Assembly: GCF_905397285.1 (NCBI RefSeq)
Contig: NZ_CAJPUX010000005.1
Span: forward strand, 248,001-312,000
Direction of reading: 5' to 3'
DNA length: 64,000 bases
DNA from: Cupriavidus plantarum
GTDB taxonomy: Bacteria; Pseudomonadota; Gammaproteobacteria; Burkholderiales; Burkholderiaceae
Numbering within the stretch: the stretch's first letter is position 1; every line of letters begins with the position of its first letter. The position numbers were made by a program, and so were the translations under genes. The notes beneath the pieces were generated by a model. The model was not told the DNA's origin. It ran no database searches and was given only the letters and a program-made list of their open reading frames with translations. Shown piece after piece: positions 45,936 to 55,862 of the stretch.

Positions 45936-46841
45936 ATGTTCGTTCACAACAAACGTTTGCAGTACACGGTTCGCGTCGCGCAGCCGAATCCCGGTCTCGC
46001 CAATCTGCTGCTGGAACAATTTGGCGGTCCGCAAGGCGAGCTCGCCGCGGCGTGCCGCTACTTCACGCAGGCGTTGGCCGAGGAAGATCCGGGCCGCAAG
46101 GACATGTTGTTCGACATCGCCACCGAGGAATTGAGCCACCTCGAGATCATCGGCTCGATCATCGGCATGCTGAATCGCGGGGCCAAGGGCGATCTTGCCG
46201 AAGGCGTGCAGCAGGAAGCCGAGTTGTATCGTTCGCTGCAGGGTGCGGGCAACGACAGCCACGTGACGCAGCTGCTGTATGGCGGCGGCCCCGCGCTGAT
46301 CAACTCCGCCGGCGTACCGTGGACCGCCGCGTATATCGACACCATCGGCGAGCCGACCGCGGACCTCCGCTCGAACATTGCCGCGGAAGCGCGCGCAAAG
46401 ATCATCTACGAGCGCCTGATGAACGTGACCGACGACCCCGGCGTGCAGGAGGCTCTCGGCTTTCTGATGACGCGCGAGGTTTCCCATCAGAAGTCGTTCG
46501 AGAAGGCCCTGTATTCGATCACGCCGAACTTTCCTCCGGGCAAGATTCCCGGCGATCCCCGCTTTGCCAGCGTCTACTTCAAGATGTCGCAGGGCGAAGC
46601 GATGCGCGGGCCCTGGAACGCGGACAGCACGTTCGCATTCGTGGAAGATCCGCCCCCCGCGGTGGACGGCGGCGACGGCCTGGCCACGGTGCAGTTGCCA
46701 CCCGACCAGCAGTCCACGCTGGAAGCGTTCGCCATGCGCGCCGAGTCGGACGTCAACAGCGATCCCGTGACGGGGGCCGATCTCGGCAAGGCCGATGACG
46801 ACCTCGACGGTTCCGGCGATCCGGAGCAACCCGCCCGCTGA
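45936..46841 (+). CDS. Manganese catalase
   Basis: A 301-residue non-heme catalase. Metal ligands appear as Glu35 (PQGELAAACRYFTQ) and Glu65/His68 (ATEELSHLEIIGSI), with the second pair in SNIAAEARAKIIYERL and MTREVSHQKSFEKAL. The ferritin-like four-helix body is followed by an extended C-terminal tail rich in Asp and Pro. AAGGAG precedes the ATG. It removes hydrogen peroxide in the cytoplasm. A small membrane-peptide gene follows 11 bp later. Confidence 0.95.
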   Translation: MFVHNKRLQYTVRVAQPNPGLANLLLEQFGGPQGELAAACRYFTQALAEEDPGRKDMLFDIATEELSHLEIIGSIIGMLNRGAKGDLAEGVQQEAELYRSLQGAGNDSHVTQLLYGGGPALINSAGVPWTAAYIDTIGEPTADLRSNIAAEARAKIIYERLMNVTDDPGVQEALGFLMTREVSHQKSFEKALYSITPNFPPGKIPGDPRFASVYFKMSQGEAMRGPWNADSTFAFVEDPPPAVDGGDGLATVQLPPDQQSTLEAFAMRAESDVNSDPVTGADLGKADDDLDGSGDPEQPAR

Positions 46842-46852
46842 AGGAATCCATC

Positions 46853-46963
46853 ATGAACATGCCCGTCTCGGTCCGCCATCGTTGGCAGCGGCATCCGCTG
46901 CGGCTGCTGTCCGGAATCGCCATCGTCGTGGCGGGGGCCTTCGCGCTGACGGGGCTCATATGA
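46853..46963 (+). CDS. Small single-span membrane peptide (36 aa)
   Basis: A 36-codon gene starting 11 bp after the catalase stop with AAGGA at good spacing. The product has a basic N-terminus (SVRHRWQRHPLRL) and one hydrophobic helix (LSGIAIVVAGAFALTGLI). It is probably co-translated with the catalase. No family recognised. Confidence 0.6.
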   Translation: MNMPVSVRHRWQRHPLRLLSGIAIVVAGAFALTGLI

Positions 46964-46970
46964 TGCTTTT

Positions 46971-47008
46971 GCCGGCGGCGCGGGGGACTGGCAACGGCCG
47001 CCGCCGGC
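46971..47008. other. Long GC hairpin after the catalase unit
   Basis: GCCGGCGGCG, an 18-nt loop region, CGCCGCCGGC: a perfect 10-bp stem starting 7 bp after the small membrane peptide stop. No T run follows on either strand, so termination is uncertain; it may protect the 3' end of the catalase transcript. Confidence 0.6.
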
Positions 47009-47029
47009 ACCTCACAACGTGACAGGTTT

Positions 47030-47075
47030 CTGAGGCGGTTACCTGCCAAGGCAGGACGGGTAACGGATTGCTCAG
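47030..47075 (+). other. Nested stem structure, possible structured RNA
   Basis: Three nested pairings: CTGAG (47030) with CTCAG (47071), GTTACC (47038) with GGTAAC (47059), and TGCC (47044) with GGCA (47050). It lies 114 bp upstream of the small gene at 47189. No T run follows. It could be a regulatory leader or part of a non-coding RNA. Confidence 0.4.
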
Positions 47076-47188
47076 CCTCCCCCTCCTTTAGCCCGGTATG
47101 TTCGAGTCATCAACGAGGCGATCCTCTCCAAAAAAGACAAAGCTAGGTAAAACCCTATATCTCTCCTCCCCTTGTCGATTTTGGTTGC

Positions 47189-47449
47189 ATGTCACTGTCT
47201 GTTCCGCAAAGGCGCCTTGTTAAGCTTCTGGCACTCGGCGCGCAGCTTCGTATCGTTCGTTCCGTCTTCAATCAAACCCCGGTGTATTGCGAACTCTCGC
47301 CCACGGAGGCAGAGGCGCTCATCGAAATCATTCCCATGTGGCGGATCCACAAGCTGCTGGCCACGGACGTCGTGCGGCTGGACACGGGAGACCTCTCCAC
47401 GGCGAGGGAGGTGGTGCTGACGGCGCCACCCGAGCCCGGGACGGAATAG
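47189..47449 (+). CDS. Small conserved-looking protein (86 aa)
   Basis: An 86-residue soluble protein: MSLSVPQRRLVKLLALGAQL, then SPTEAEALIEIIPMWRIHKL and a short acidic tail. No signal, membrane span or known motif. No strong ribosome-binding site is seen; upstream sequence is pyrimidine-rich (CTCTCCTCCCC). The alternating helical pattern and neutral composition differ from nearby shadow frames, so it is probably real. Confidence 0.6.
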   Translation: MSLSVPQRRLVKLLALGAQLRIVRSVFNQTPVYCELSPTEAEALIEIIPMWRIHKLLATDVVRLDTGDLSTAREVVLTAPPEPGTE

Positions 47450-47455
47450 GGGCGA

Positions 47456-47482
47456 CCGGATGGAGGCGGCCGGATGGAGGCG
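47456..47482. repeat. 13-bp direct repeat, period 14
   Basis: CCGGATGGAGGCG occurs at 47456-47468 and again at 47470-47482, one base apart, in the spacer before the ABC-F gene. Confidence 0.85.
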
Positions 47483-47540
47483 ACAACCCTGGGGCGGCCG
47501 GTTCGGCTATCATGCGACTCCCCTCCGAAGCCGTCCCCTC

Positions 47541-49205
<1,665 letters not shown>

Positions 49206-49209
49206 CGGC

Positions 49210-49317
49210 CGCTATCCGGTTCGCTATCCGGTTCGCTATCCGGTTCGCTATCCGGTTCGCTATCCGGTTCGCTATCCGGTTCGCTATCCGGTTCGCTATC
49301 CGGTCCGCTATCGGGAC
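49210..49317. repeat. 12-bp minisatellite, eight copies plus a partial
   Basis: Seven exact head-to-tail copies of CGCTATCCGGTT, an eighth ending GGTC, then a truncated ninth. The array fills the gap between the convergent abc-F and tetR genes and contains the tetR stop codon at 49308-49310. Being 12 bp long, it is open in several frames on both strands. Confidence 0.97.
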
Positions 49318-49931
49318 CGTTTCTGGGCGCCGATTCCGCCAAAGCACACGTCCAGCATGTGCGAGACGATCGCCTCGTCGTCGAGCTTCGCGTAGATCCG
49401 GAGGTACTCCACCGCCGGATCGCACGTCCGCGAGTAATAGCTGAACAGGATCACGTCGTCGGGCAGGCTCGCGTCTAGCGCGCCGGCCGCCTTCGCTTTG
49501 GCGACGAGTCCTTTCAGTTGGCCGTTCAGTTTGAGCACCCGGGTGACATAGCCCACGTTGCGCGTCAGCATGTCCCGCACACCCGGACTGGTCGACGGTA
49601 GGAACGGCAGCCCACCTTGAAGCCGCACGCGCAACGCCCACTCCAGCAGGGCCCGCAGGCGCCCCACCGCATCGAGATCGGCCGGCAGTTCCTCGAGGAA
49701 CGACAGCGCGCCGTCGATCAGACGGATCATCGCCGCGCCCACCAGCGCGTCTTTCGACTTGAAGTGCTTGTAGAGGCTTGGTTTGGAGATGCCGACCTCC
49801 GTGGCCACGTCGTCCATGGTCATCAGATCGAACCCCTTGCCAGCCAGGATGCGCGTCGCCGCGTCCAGGATCGCGTCCTCGCGCAATTGAAACGCCTGAT
49901 CCTTGAAACTGAGCCTGCCGAAAATACTCAT
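49308..49931 (-). CDS. TetR/AcrR family repressor
   Basis: A 207-residue regulator. The HTH is REDAILDAATRILAGKGFDL and EVGISKPSLYKHFKSKDALV. The ligand domain contains SPGVRDMLTRNVGYVTRVLK. The last codons (after GGIGAQKRSR) run into the minisatellite, whose first bases provide the stop. Divergent from the nine-gene lipid operon across 112 bp containing a palindrome, and therefore its likely repressor. Confidence 0.93.
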   Translation of the reverse strand: MSIFGRLSFKDQAFQLREDAILDAATRILAGKGFDLMTMDDVATEVGISKPSLYKHFKSKDALVGAAMIRLIDGALSFLEELPADLDAVGRLRALLEWALRVRLQGGLPFLPSTSPGVRDMLTRNVGYVTRVLKLNGQLKGLVAKAKAAGALDASLPDDVILFSYYSRTCDPAVEYLRIYAKLDDEAIVSHMLDVCFGGIGAQKRSR

Positions 49932-49943
49932 TAGTAAATCTCG

Positions 49944-49957
49944 CTACTATGTAGTAG
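49944..49957. promoter_or_regulatory. 14-bp palindrome between tetR and the lipid operon
   Basis: CTACTA-TG-TAGTAG, perfect arms of 6 bp, 13 bp upstream of the tetR ATG and 87 bp upstream of the divergent operon. A related half site (GGTAGTC) occurs near 49971. Probable operator of the adjacent TetR protein. Confidence 0.75.
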
Positions 49958-50043
49958 TCTTCTTTCCGAAGCGGTAGTCTTATCTTAGCACTCGCAGTGC
50001 CAAAGGGCGCCAGAAAGAACAAAAGCACAAAGGATGGTGGGTC

Positions 50044-51336
50044 GTGAGAGCCTTTCAAAACACAAAACAGGGACAAAGCGTCGCGGTCGTGGGCGCCGGC
50101 ATTTCAGGGTTGGCCAGCGCGTGGCTGCTGTCGCGCCAGCATCGCGTCACGCTGTTCGAGGCGGGCGACTACCTTGGCGGGCATACGAATACGGTGGACG
50201 TCACGCTTGACGGGCATACCGCGCCCGTGGACACCGGCTTCCTAGTGTTCAACGAGCGCACCTATCCGAACCTCATCGCGATGTTCGACGAGCTTGGCGT
50301 GGCCTCCCACGCGAGCGACATGTCGTTTTCGGTGTCGATGGACCAGGGCCGCATGGAATGGGCCGGCACGAGCCTCAACACCGTGTTCGCCCAGCGCGGT
50401 AACGCGTTCTCTCCGACCTTCCTCGGCATGCTACGCGACATCGTCCGCTTCAACGGCGCGGCGCGGCGCCACCTCGCGCATGCCGAAAGCACGCATTGCT
50501 CGCTTGGCGACCTGCTCGTGGCGGGCAATTATGGCCAGCCGTTCCAGCAGCACTACCTGTTGCCGATGGCCGCCGCGATCTGGTCGTGCGCCGCCGCCGA
50601 CGTGCTGCGCTTTCCGGCGGCCACGTTCCTGCGCTTCTGCCTGAACCACGCCCTGCTCCAGATCGCCAATCGCCCGCAATGGCGCACGGTCGCCGGGGGC
50701 GGCCGCGCCTACGTGCGGCGCATGACGGCGGCGCTCGGCGATATCCGGCTGCGGACGCCCGTGCGCGCGATCCGGCGCGACGACGACGGCGTCAGCGTGA
50801 TGACGGACGAAGGGACCTCCCGGTTCGATGCCCTCGTCATGGCCACCCATGCGCCCGACACGCTCCGCATGCTGGCCGATGCGAGCGACGCGGAGCGCGC
50901 GGTGCTCGGCGCCGTGCGCTACGCGCCGAACGTCGCCATCCTCCATACCGACCCCACGCTGCTGCCGCGGCGGCCGCGCGTGTGGTCCGCGTGGAACTAC
51001 CTTGGCGGCCAGCGCGACGAGACCTCCCGCGCGGTCTGCGTGAGTTATCTCGTGAACCAGCTTCAGCCGCTGCCATTTCGCACCCCGGTGGTGGTCACGC
51101 TCAACGCCTTCCGCGAGCCCGCGCCGGGCACGGAGCTGCGCCGCTTCCACTATCAGCATCCGTTGTTCGACCTGCAGGCGATTGCCGCGCAGCGCGCGTT
51201 GCCCGCCCTGCAGGGCGAGCGCCGCACGTGGTACGCGGGCGCATGGACCGGTTATGGGTTCCATGAGGACGGCCTGAAATCCGCACTGCGCGTGGCCGGT
51301 GACTTTGGCGTATTGCCTGCGTGGGCTCGACTATGA
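50044..51336 (+). CDS. FAD-dependent amine-oxidase-like oxidoreductase
   Basis: A 430-residue flavoprotein. The dinucleotide-binding motif is VAVVGAGISGLASAWLLSRQ with FEAGDYLGGHTNTVDV, and the C-terminal FAD motif is TWYAGAWTGYGFHEDGLKSA. It belongs to the NAD(P)/FAD desaturase/amine-oxidase-like group found beside DUF1365 and cyclopropane-synthase-like genes. A role in desaturating or oxidising a modified fatty acyl chain is plausible. Start is GTG at 50044. Its stop overlaps the DUF1365 start. Confidence 0.9.
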   Translation: MRAFQNTKQGQSVAVVGAGISGLASAWLLSRQHRVTLFEAGDYLGGHTNTVDVTLDGHTAPVDTGFLVFNERTYPNLIAMFDELGVASHASDMSFSVSMDQGRMEWAGTSLNTVFAQRGNAFSPTFLGMLRDIVRFNGAARRHLAHAESTHCSLGDLLVAGNYGQPFQQHYLLPMAAAIWSCAAADVLRFPAATFLRFCLNHALLQIANRPQWRTVAGGGRAYVRRMTAALGDIRLRTPVRAIRRDDDGVSVMTDEGTSRFDALVMATHAPDTLRMLADASDAERAVLGAVRYAPNVAILHTDPTLLPRRPRVWSAWNYLGGQRDETSRAVCVSYLVNQLQPLPFRTPVVVTLNAFREPAPGTELRRFHYQHPLFDLQAIAAQRALPALQGERRTWYAGAWTGYGFHEDGLKSALRVAGDFGVLPAWARL

Positions 51337-51356
51337 GCGCGACGATGAGCGCGACG
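51333..51356. repeat. 12-bp duplication creating alternative start codons
   Basis: Two exact copies of ATGAGCGCGACG followed by a third ATG. Each copy supplies an in-frame start codon for the DUF1365 gene, the first overlapping the upstream stop. Confidence 0.9.
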
Positions 51357-52247
51357 ATGACACCCATCGCGTGGCTGCTCGCCTCCCGCGTGATGCACGA
51401 CCGCTTGCGGCCGGTGCGGAACCGCTTCGTCTATCCCGTGTTCTGCCTGCGCGTGAACCTCGATGCGCTGCCCCGGCTCGAGCGCTGGTGGTTCGGCGTG
51501 AACCGCGCGCGCATCGTGAGCCTGCGCACGGCCGACTATGGCCCGCGCGATGGCACCGACCTTGCGGCCTGGATGCGCGCGCGCCTGCGCAGCGCGGGGC
51601 TGCCGGATGACGGGGAAATCTGGCTGCAGACGTTTCCGCGCGTCTTCGGGTATGCGTTCAATCCGGTCAGCTTCTGGTATTGCCACGATCGCGATGGCGC
51701 CCTGCGCGCGCTGGTGGCCGAGGTGACCAACACGTTCGGCGGACGGCACGCGTACCTCGTCACGGCACCGGATCTGGGACCGATCGGCGAGGCGACCGTG
51801 CTCGCCACGCGCAAATGCCTGCATGTGTCGCCGTTCAATGACGTGCGCGGACATTATGGGTTTCACCTGCGCGAGACGGCCGGGACGTCGTTCGTCGGCA
51901 TCGATTACTTCGACGATGACGGTCTGTTGCTCCGCACGTCGATGGCTGGCTACAAGCGCCCGTTGACCGGTGGCGCGATGCTTGCCGCGCTGCTGCGGCA
52001 GCCTTGGGTGACGCTGTCCGTCACGGCGCGCATTCACTGGCAGGCCTTGCGGCTGTGGGTGCGCGGGGTGCCGTTCCATGGCAGCGAGCCGCCCGCATCG
52101 CGCGCCGCGGCCCCCGCTCGGGCCGAGGCCGGCATCGCCCAGATGACGTCAATGCCGGCGTCACTGCCGGCGTCAATGCCGGCGCCCCCGCCCGCGTCCG
52201 CAGCCGAACCCGTGTCCAATTTTCTGCCAAACGATCTCCGCCCATGA
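51333..52247 (+). CDS. DUF1365 family protein
   Basis: A 304-residue protein with the DUF1365 blocks RVMHDRLRPVRNRFVYPVFC, FPRVFGYAFNPVSFWYCHDR, VAEVTNTFGGRHAYLV and LHVSPFNDVRGHYGFHLRET. The family always travels with the upstream flavoprotein and the downstream methyltransferase, but its reaction is not known to me. Translation start: three in-frame ATGs arise from a 12-bp duplication (51333-51356); the first overlaps the previous stop. The C-terminus carries a 12-bp triplication (52152-52187) giving an Ala/Pro-rich tail. Confidence 0.88.
   Translation: MSATMSATMTPIAWLLASRVMHDRLRPVRNRFVYPVFCLRVNLDALPRLERWWFGVNRARIVSLRTADYGPRDGTDLAAWMRARLRSAGLPDDGEIWLQTFPRVFGYAFNPVSFWYCHDRDGALRALVAEVTNTFGGRHAYLVTAPDLGPIGEATVLATRKCLHVSPFNDVRGHYGFHLRETAGTSFVGIDYFDDDGLLLRTSMAGYKRPLTGGAMLAALLRQPWVTLSVTARIHWQALRLWVRGVPFHGSEPPASRAAAPARAEAGIAQMTSMPASLPASMPAPPPASAAEPVSNFLPNDLRP
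52152..52187. repeat. 12-bp tandem triplication in the DUF1365 tail
   Basis: Three consecutive 12-bp units of the form (A/C)TGCCGGCG(TCA/CCC), coding for Met/Leu-Pro-Ala-Ser repeats in the low-complexity C-terminal tail. Confidence 0.88.
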
Positions 52248-53476
52248 ACCGTTCCTCCTCCGGCCTCCGCGTGCAGTCTCGCCTCGGCGACATGCCGATC
52301 GCCGCCGGCGCATTCCTGGCCATGCTCACTCGCCTGACCACCGGGCACCTCGTGGTCACGCTGCCCGACGGCCGCGAGACGATCTTCGGCGATCCGCATG
52401 CCGCCCCCGGCGCGCGGCTCACGCTGCGCGACTGGCGCGCATGCGGCAGGATCCTGCGCGCGGGGGACATCGGCTTTGCGGAGGCATGGCGGGACGAGTG
52501 GGTCGATAGTCCCGACGTGACGGCGCTGCTGCGCGTGGCCATGCGCAACCAGTCCGTGCTGCCGCGCACGATCGTCGGCACATGGCTCTCCCGCCGCTGG
52601 TATCAGCTGCGCCATCTGCTCCGCCGGAATACGCCGCGCGGCAGCCGCCGCAACATCCACGCGCACTACGACCTCGGCAATCCGTTCTACGCGCTGTGGC
52701 TCGACGACACGTGGTCCTACTCCGCGGCGCTGTTCGACGGCGATTCCGGCCGGACGCTGCACGACGCGCAGGAAGCCAAGTACGCCCATATCGTCGAGAC
52801 GCTGCAGCTGCGGCCCGGCATGCGCGTGCTCGAGATCGGCTGCGGCTGGGGCGGCTTCGCGATGCATGCCGCGCGCCGCGGCATCCACGTGCGTGGCGTC
52901 ACGATATCGAACGCGCAGCTCGCGCTGGCGCGGGAGCGCGTCGCGGAAGCGGGCCTCGGTGACCATATCGATCTTGCATTGTGCGACTATCGCGACCTCC
53001 CCGCGCGCGGCGACCGCTATGACGCCGTCGTCTCGATCGAGATGTTCGAAGCCGTGGGCGAGCCCTACTGGCGCAAGTACTTCGACATCGTCCGCGGCTG
53101 CCTGCGTCCCGGCGGGCAGGCCGTGATCCAGACCATCACGATCGCCGATGCGCATTTCGACGCGTATCGCGCCAGCAGCGATTTCATCCGCGAGTTCATC
53201 TTCCCGGGCGGCATGCTGCCGAGCCCCGAGCGGCTATCCCGCGTCGCGGCGCGCTCCGGGCTCGCGGCGCGCCGCGTGCTGGCCTTCGGTCCCGACTACG
53301 CCGAGACGCTGCGGCGCTGGCGTCAGGCGTTCCACGCACGGCGCGACGACGTCTCCGCGCAGGGATTCGACGCGGCGTTCCTGCGGCTCTGGCATCTTTA
53401 CTTCTGCTACTGCGAGGCGGGCTTCGACGAGGGCCGCACCGACGTCATGCAGTTCCTGCTCACGCGCGAGGGCTGA
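52244..53476 (+). CDS. Cyclopropane-fatty-acyl-phospholipid synthase-like methyltransferase
   Basis: A 410-residue SAM-dependent enzyme. The N-terminal lipid-binding part is followed by NIHAHYDLGNPFYALWLDDT, the SAM motif VLEIGCGWGGFAMHAARRG, VTISNAQLALARERV, and VSIEMFEAVGEPYWRKYFDI, all CFA-synthase hallmarks. The segment WHLYFCYCEAGF near the C-terminus is also typical. It should transfer a methyl or methylene group to an unsaturated acyl chain of a membrane phospholipid. Start overlaps the DUF1365 stop (ATGA). Confidence 0.93.
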   Translation: MNRSSSGLRVQSRLGDMPIAAGAFLAMLTRLTTGHLVVTLPDGRETIFGDPHAAPGARLTLRDWRACGRILRAGDIGFAEAWRDEWVDSPDVTALLRVAMRNQSVLPRTIVGTWLSRRWYQLRHLLRRNTPRGSRRNIHAHYDLGNPFYALWLDDTWSYSAALFDGDSGRTLHDAQEAKYAHIVETLQLRPGMRVLEIGCGWGGFAMHAARRGIHVRGVTISNAQLALARERVAEAGLGDHIDLALCDYRDLPARGDRYDAVVSIEMFEAVGEPYWRKYFDIVRGCLRPGGQAVIQTITIADAHFDAYRASSDFIREFIFPGGMLPSPERLSRVAARSGLAARRVLAFGPDYAETLRRWRQAFHARRDDVSAQGFDAAFLRLWHLYFCYCEAGFDEGRTDVMQFLLTREG

Positions 53477-53477
53477 C

Positions 53478-54044
53478 GTGCGCTACCCCCGCCCACCCCG
53501 CACGGCGATCGCCCTGATGGCGACGATCGCCATGATGGCGACGATGACCGCCGCGCGCGCGGAGGCGTGGCGCGACGCATGGCCGGGTACCGCCGACGCC
53601 CGCGCCGACATCCGGATGGTGGGCGAAGGCGACTTCCGCTGGTTCGGCATCCGCCTCTATACGGCGCAGCTCTGGGCCGCACACACTCCCGTCACGCTCG
53701 ATACGCCGCTGGCGCTGCGACTGACTTACGCCCGCGGCATCGCGGGCGAACGGCTCACCGATACGAGCATGGACGAGATCAAACGCCTCGCCGCGGGGAC
53801 GATTCCGGAAGCCACGCTGGACCAGTGGCGCGCCGCGCTGTCGCGCGTGCTGCCCGATGTGCGCGCCGGCGACGTCCTGACCGGCGTCTATCATCCCGGC
53901 CAGGGCGCGCGCTTCTACGCGGGCGATCGCGCCCTTGGCGCACTGGAGGATGCCGCGCTCGCCCGCGCATTCTTTTCCATCTGGCTCGATCCGTCCACGC
54001 GCGCGCCGGCGCTGCGCAGGCATCTGCTGGGTCTGCCGTCATGA
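53478..54044 (+). CDS. Chalcone isomerase-like exported protein
   Basis: A 188-residue protein starting at GTG one base after the previous stop. An N-terminal signal (TAIALMATIAMMATMTAARA) precedes a chalcone-isomerase-fold domain: FRWFGIRLYTAQLWAAHTPV, LRLTYARGIAGERLTDTSMD and VYHPGQGARFYAGDRALGAL. Bacterial members are thought to bind fatty acids rather than chalcones. Its place in the operon suggests handling of an acyl product in the periplasm. Confidence 0.85.
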   Translation: MRYPRPPRTAIALMATIAMMATMTAARAEAWRDAWPGTADARADIRMVGEGDFRWFGIRLYTAQLWAAHTPVTLDTPLALRLTYARGIAGERLTDTSMDEIKRLAAGTIPEATLDQWRAALSRVLPDVRAGDVLTGVYHPGQGARFYAGDRALGALEDAALARAFFSIWLDPSTRAPALRRHLLGLPS

Positions 54045-55312
54045 CCGCGCCCACCGCCAGCCGGCTTGCTGCTTATGGCGCGCTAGGATTGCCGCTCGCC
54101 ATGGTGGCCCTGCCCGTCTACATCCAGGCGCCGGCGTACTACACCACGCAAATGGGCATGTCGCTGTCGCTGGCGGGTATCGTCCTCTTCGCGGCGCGAC
54201 TGATCGATACCGCGCAAGACCCGCTGCTTGGATTGTGGGTGGACAAGCTGGCGCGCCGCCATGCATTGACGCCCGTGATGGGATGCGCCGCGCTCTGCCT
54301 CGTCGTGGCCTTCGCCGCGCTCTGGCTGCCGCCCGTTTCCGGCGATGCCTGGCTGGCGGCGTGGCTCGCCGCCACGCTCGTCGCGGTCTACCTCGCCCAT
54401 AGCCTGATCAACATCGCCTACCTCGCATGGGCCGCGCGTCTCGGCGACGACGATACGCTGGCTCGCGCCGCCGCATGGCGCGAGGGCGCGGGCCTCGTTG
54501 GCGTGCTGCTTGCCACGGCGATACCGGCCACGCTGATCGCGATCGCCGGCACCGACGCGCGCCTGGCGATGACCTCCTTTGCGTCGCTATTCGCCGCGCT
54601 GCTCATCGCCGCGCTGTGGCTGCTTTTCCGGCTGGCCTCACCCTGGAACGCGAGAGCCGCCCCGCCGGGCGCCGCGCCAAAACCATGGCATGCCGTGCGG
54701 CACAATCGCGGCTTTCGCGCGCTGCTGGCCCCCTACTTTCTGAATGGCATCGCCGTCGCCATTCCCGCCACGCTCGCAATATTCTTCATCGAAGATCGTT
54801 TGATGGCGCCGCGGTGGGTCGCCCCCTGCCTGACGCTGTATTTCGTGGCAGGCGCGGCCGGTCTGCCCGCATGGGTTCACATCGCGCACCGCATCGGCGC
54901 CATGCACGCGTGGCGGCTGGCCATGGCCCTCGCCGTCGTCGCCTTCGTCTGGGCGGCGTTGCTCGAGCCAGGCAGCATCCTGCCGTTCGTGCTCATCTGT
55001 GCCATGTCGGGTCTGGCGGTCGGCGCCGATCTCGCGCTGCCTCCCGTCCTGCTGGCCACGCGCATTCCCGCGGGCGAGGGGCCTGCCGTCTACTACGGCG
55101 TCTGGACGCTGCTGACCAAGCTATGCCTGGCGATCGCGGGGCTGACGCTGCCCGTTCTCTCATGGCTGGGCTACCAGCCGGGAACCCCGGCAACCGGCTC
55201 GGCGGGCCACGCGCTGGCGTTCATGTACGCCGGCCTTCCGTGCGTGCTCAAACTTGCCGCGATGGCGCTGCTTCGCTCCGCCCGGTATCGGGCTCAGGAG
55301 ATGTCCTCATGA
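54041..55312 (+). CDS. MFS transporter (GPH sugar-cation symporter-like)
   Basis: A 423-residue membrane protein with about 12 hydrophobic helices. Recognisable are LPLAMVALPVYIQAPAYYTT, LIDTAQDPLLGLWVDKLARR (the conserved loop of GPH/MelB-like carriers) and GPAVYYGVWTLLTKLCLAIA. Members of this group occur in the same lipid-modification clusters. Substrate unknown; lipid or lipid-precursor flipping is possible. The start overlaps the previous stop (ATGA). Confidence 0.88.
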   Translation: MTAPTASRLAAYGALGLPLAMVALPVYIQAPAYYTTQMGMSLSLAGIVLFAARLIDTAQDPLLGLWVDKLARRHALTPVMGCAALCLVVAFAALWLPPVSGDAWLAAWLAATLVAVYLAHSLINIAYLAWAARLGDDDTLARAAAWREGAGLVGVLLATAIPATLIAIAGTDARLAMTSFASLFAALLIAALWLLFRLASPWNARAAPPGAAPKPWHAVRHNRGFRALLAPYFLNGIAVAIPATLAIFFIEDRLMAPRWVAPCLTLYFVAGAAGLPAWVHIAHRIGAMHAWRLAMALAVVAFVWAALLEPGSILPFVLICAMSGLAVGADLALPPVLLATRIPAGEGPAVYYGVWTLLTKLCLAIAGLTLPVLSWLGYQPGTPATGSAGHALAFMYAGLPCVLKLAAMALLRSARYRAQEMSS

Positions 55313-55845
55313 AACGCGTTGCCATTCTGGGCGTCATCGCCGTCGCCGCGCTCTGCGCGGCATGCTCGGCGCCGGACGTCGCACATTACGCCGACCAGAA
55401 ACCGCCCCTCGACGTTGCCCGTTTCTTCGCGGGGCGCACGGAGGCATGGGGCATGTTCCAGAAGCGGAGCGGCGAGATCGTCAAGCGCTTCCACGTCGAC
55501 CTGCAGGGACAGGAGCGCGATGGGCGCTTCGTGCTGGAAGAGGACTTCCGCTACAGCGACGGCACGACGCAGCATCGCACATGGACCCTGACGCGCGCCG
55601 CCGATGGCAGCTGGCAAGGCACCGCCCCCGATGTCGTGGGGAGCGCCAGCGGCCAGGCCGCGGGCAATGTCCTGCGCTGGCGGTACACGCTGCAATTGCC
55701 CGTCGATGACAAGACCTACGACGTGCAGTTCGACGACTGGATGGTGCTCGTTGACGACCGCACGATGATCAATCGCGCGCGCGTCACCAAGTTCGGTTTC
55801 GAAGTCGGCCAGGTGACGGTGTTCTTCCGCCGTCCCGCACCCTGA
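55309..55845 (+). CDS. DUF3833 lipoprotein
   Basis: A 178-residue lipoprotein (signal ending in the lipobox LCAAC). DUF3833 features: LDVARFFAGRTEAWGMFQKR, GRFVLEEDFRYSDGTTQHRT and VDDRTMINRARVTKFGFEVG. Function unknown; the family is a regular partner of the CFA-synthase-like, DUF1365 and SDR genes. Start overlaps the transporter stop (ATGA). Confidence 0.88.
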   Translation: MKRVAILGVIAVAALCAACSAPDVAHYADQKPPLDVARFFAGRTEAWGMFQKRSGEIVKRFHVDLQGQERDGRFVLEEDFRYSDGTTQHRTWTLTRAADGSWQGTAPDVVGSASGQAAGNVLRWRYTLQLPVDDKTYDVQFDDWMVLVDDRTMINRARVTKFGFEVGQVTVFFRRPAP

Positions 55846-55862
55846 ATCAGGCGGATGTCACC

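Noticed and set aside
49210-49317. CRISPR array
   Set aside because: The 12-bp units are contiguous with no spacers and no cas genes are present; it is a minisatellite.
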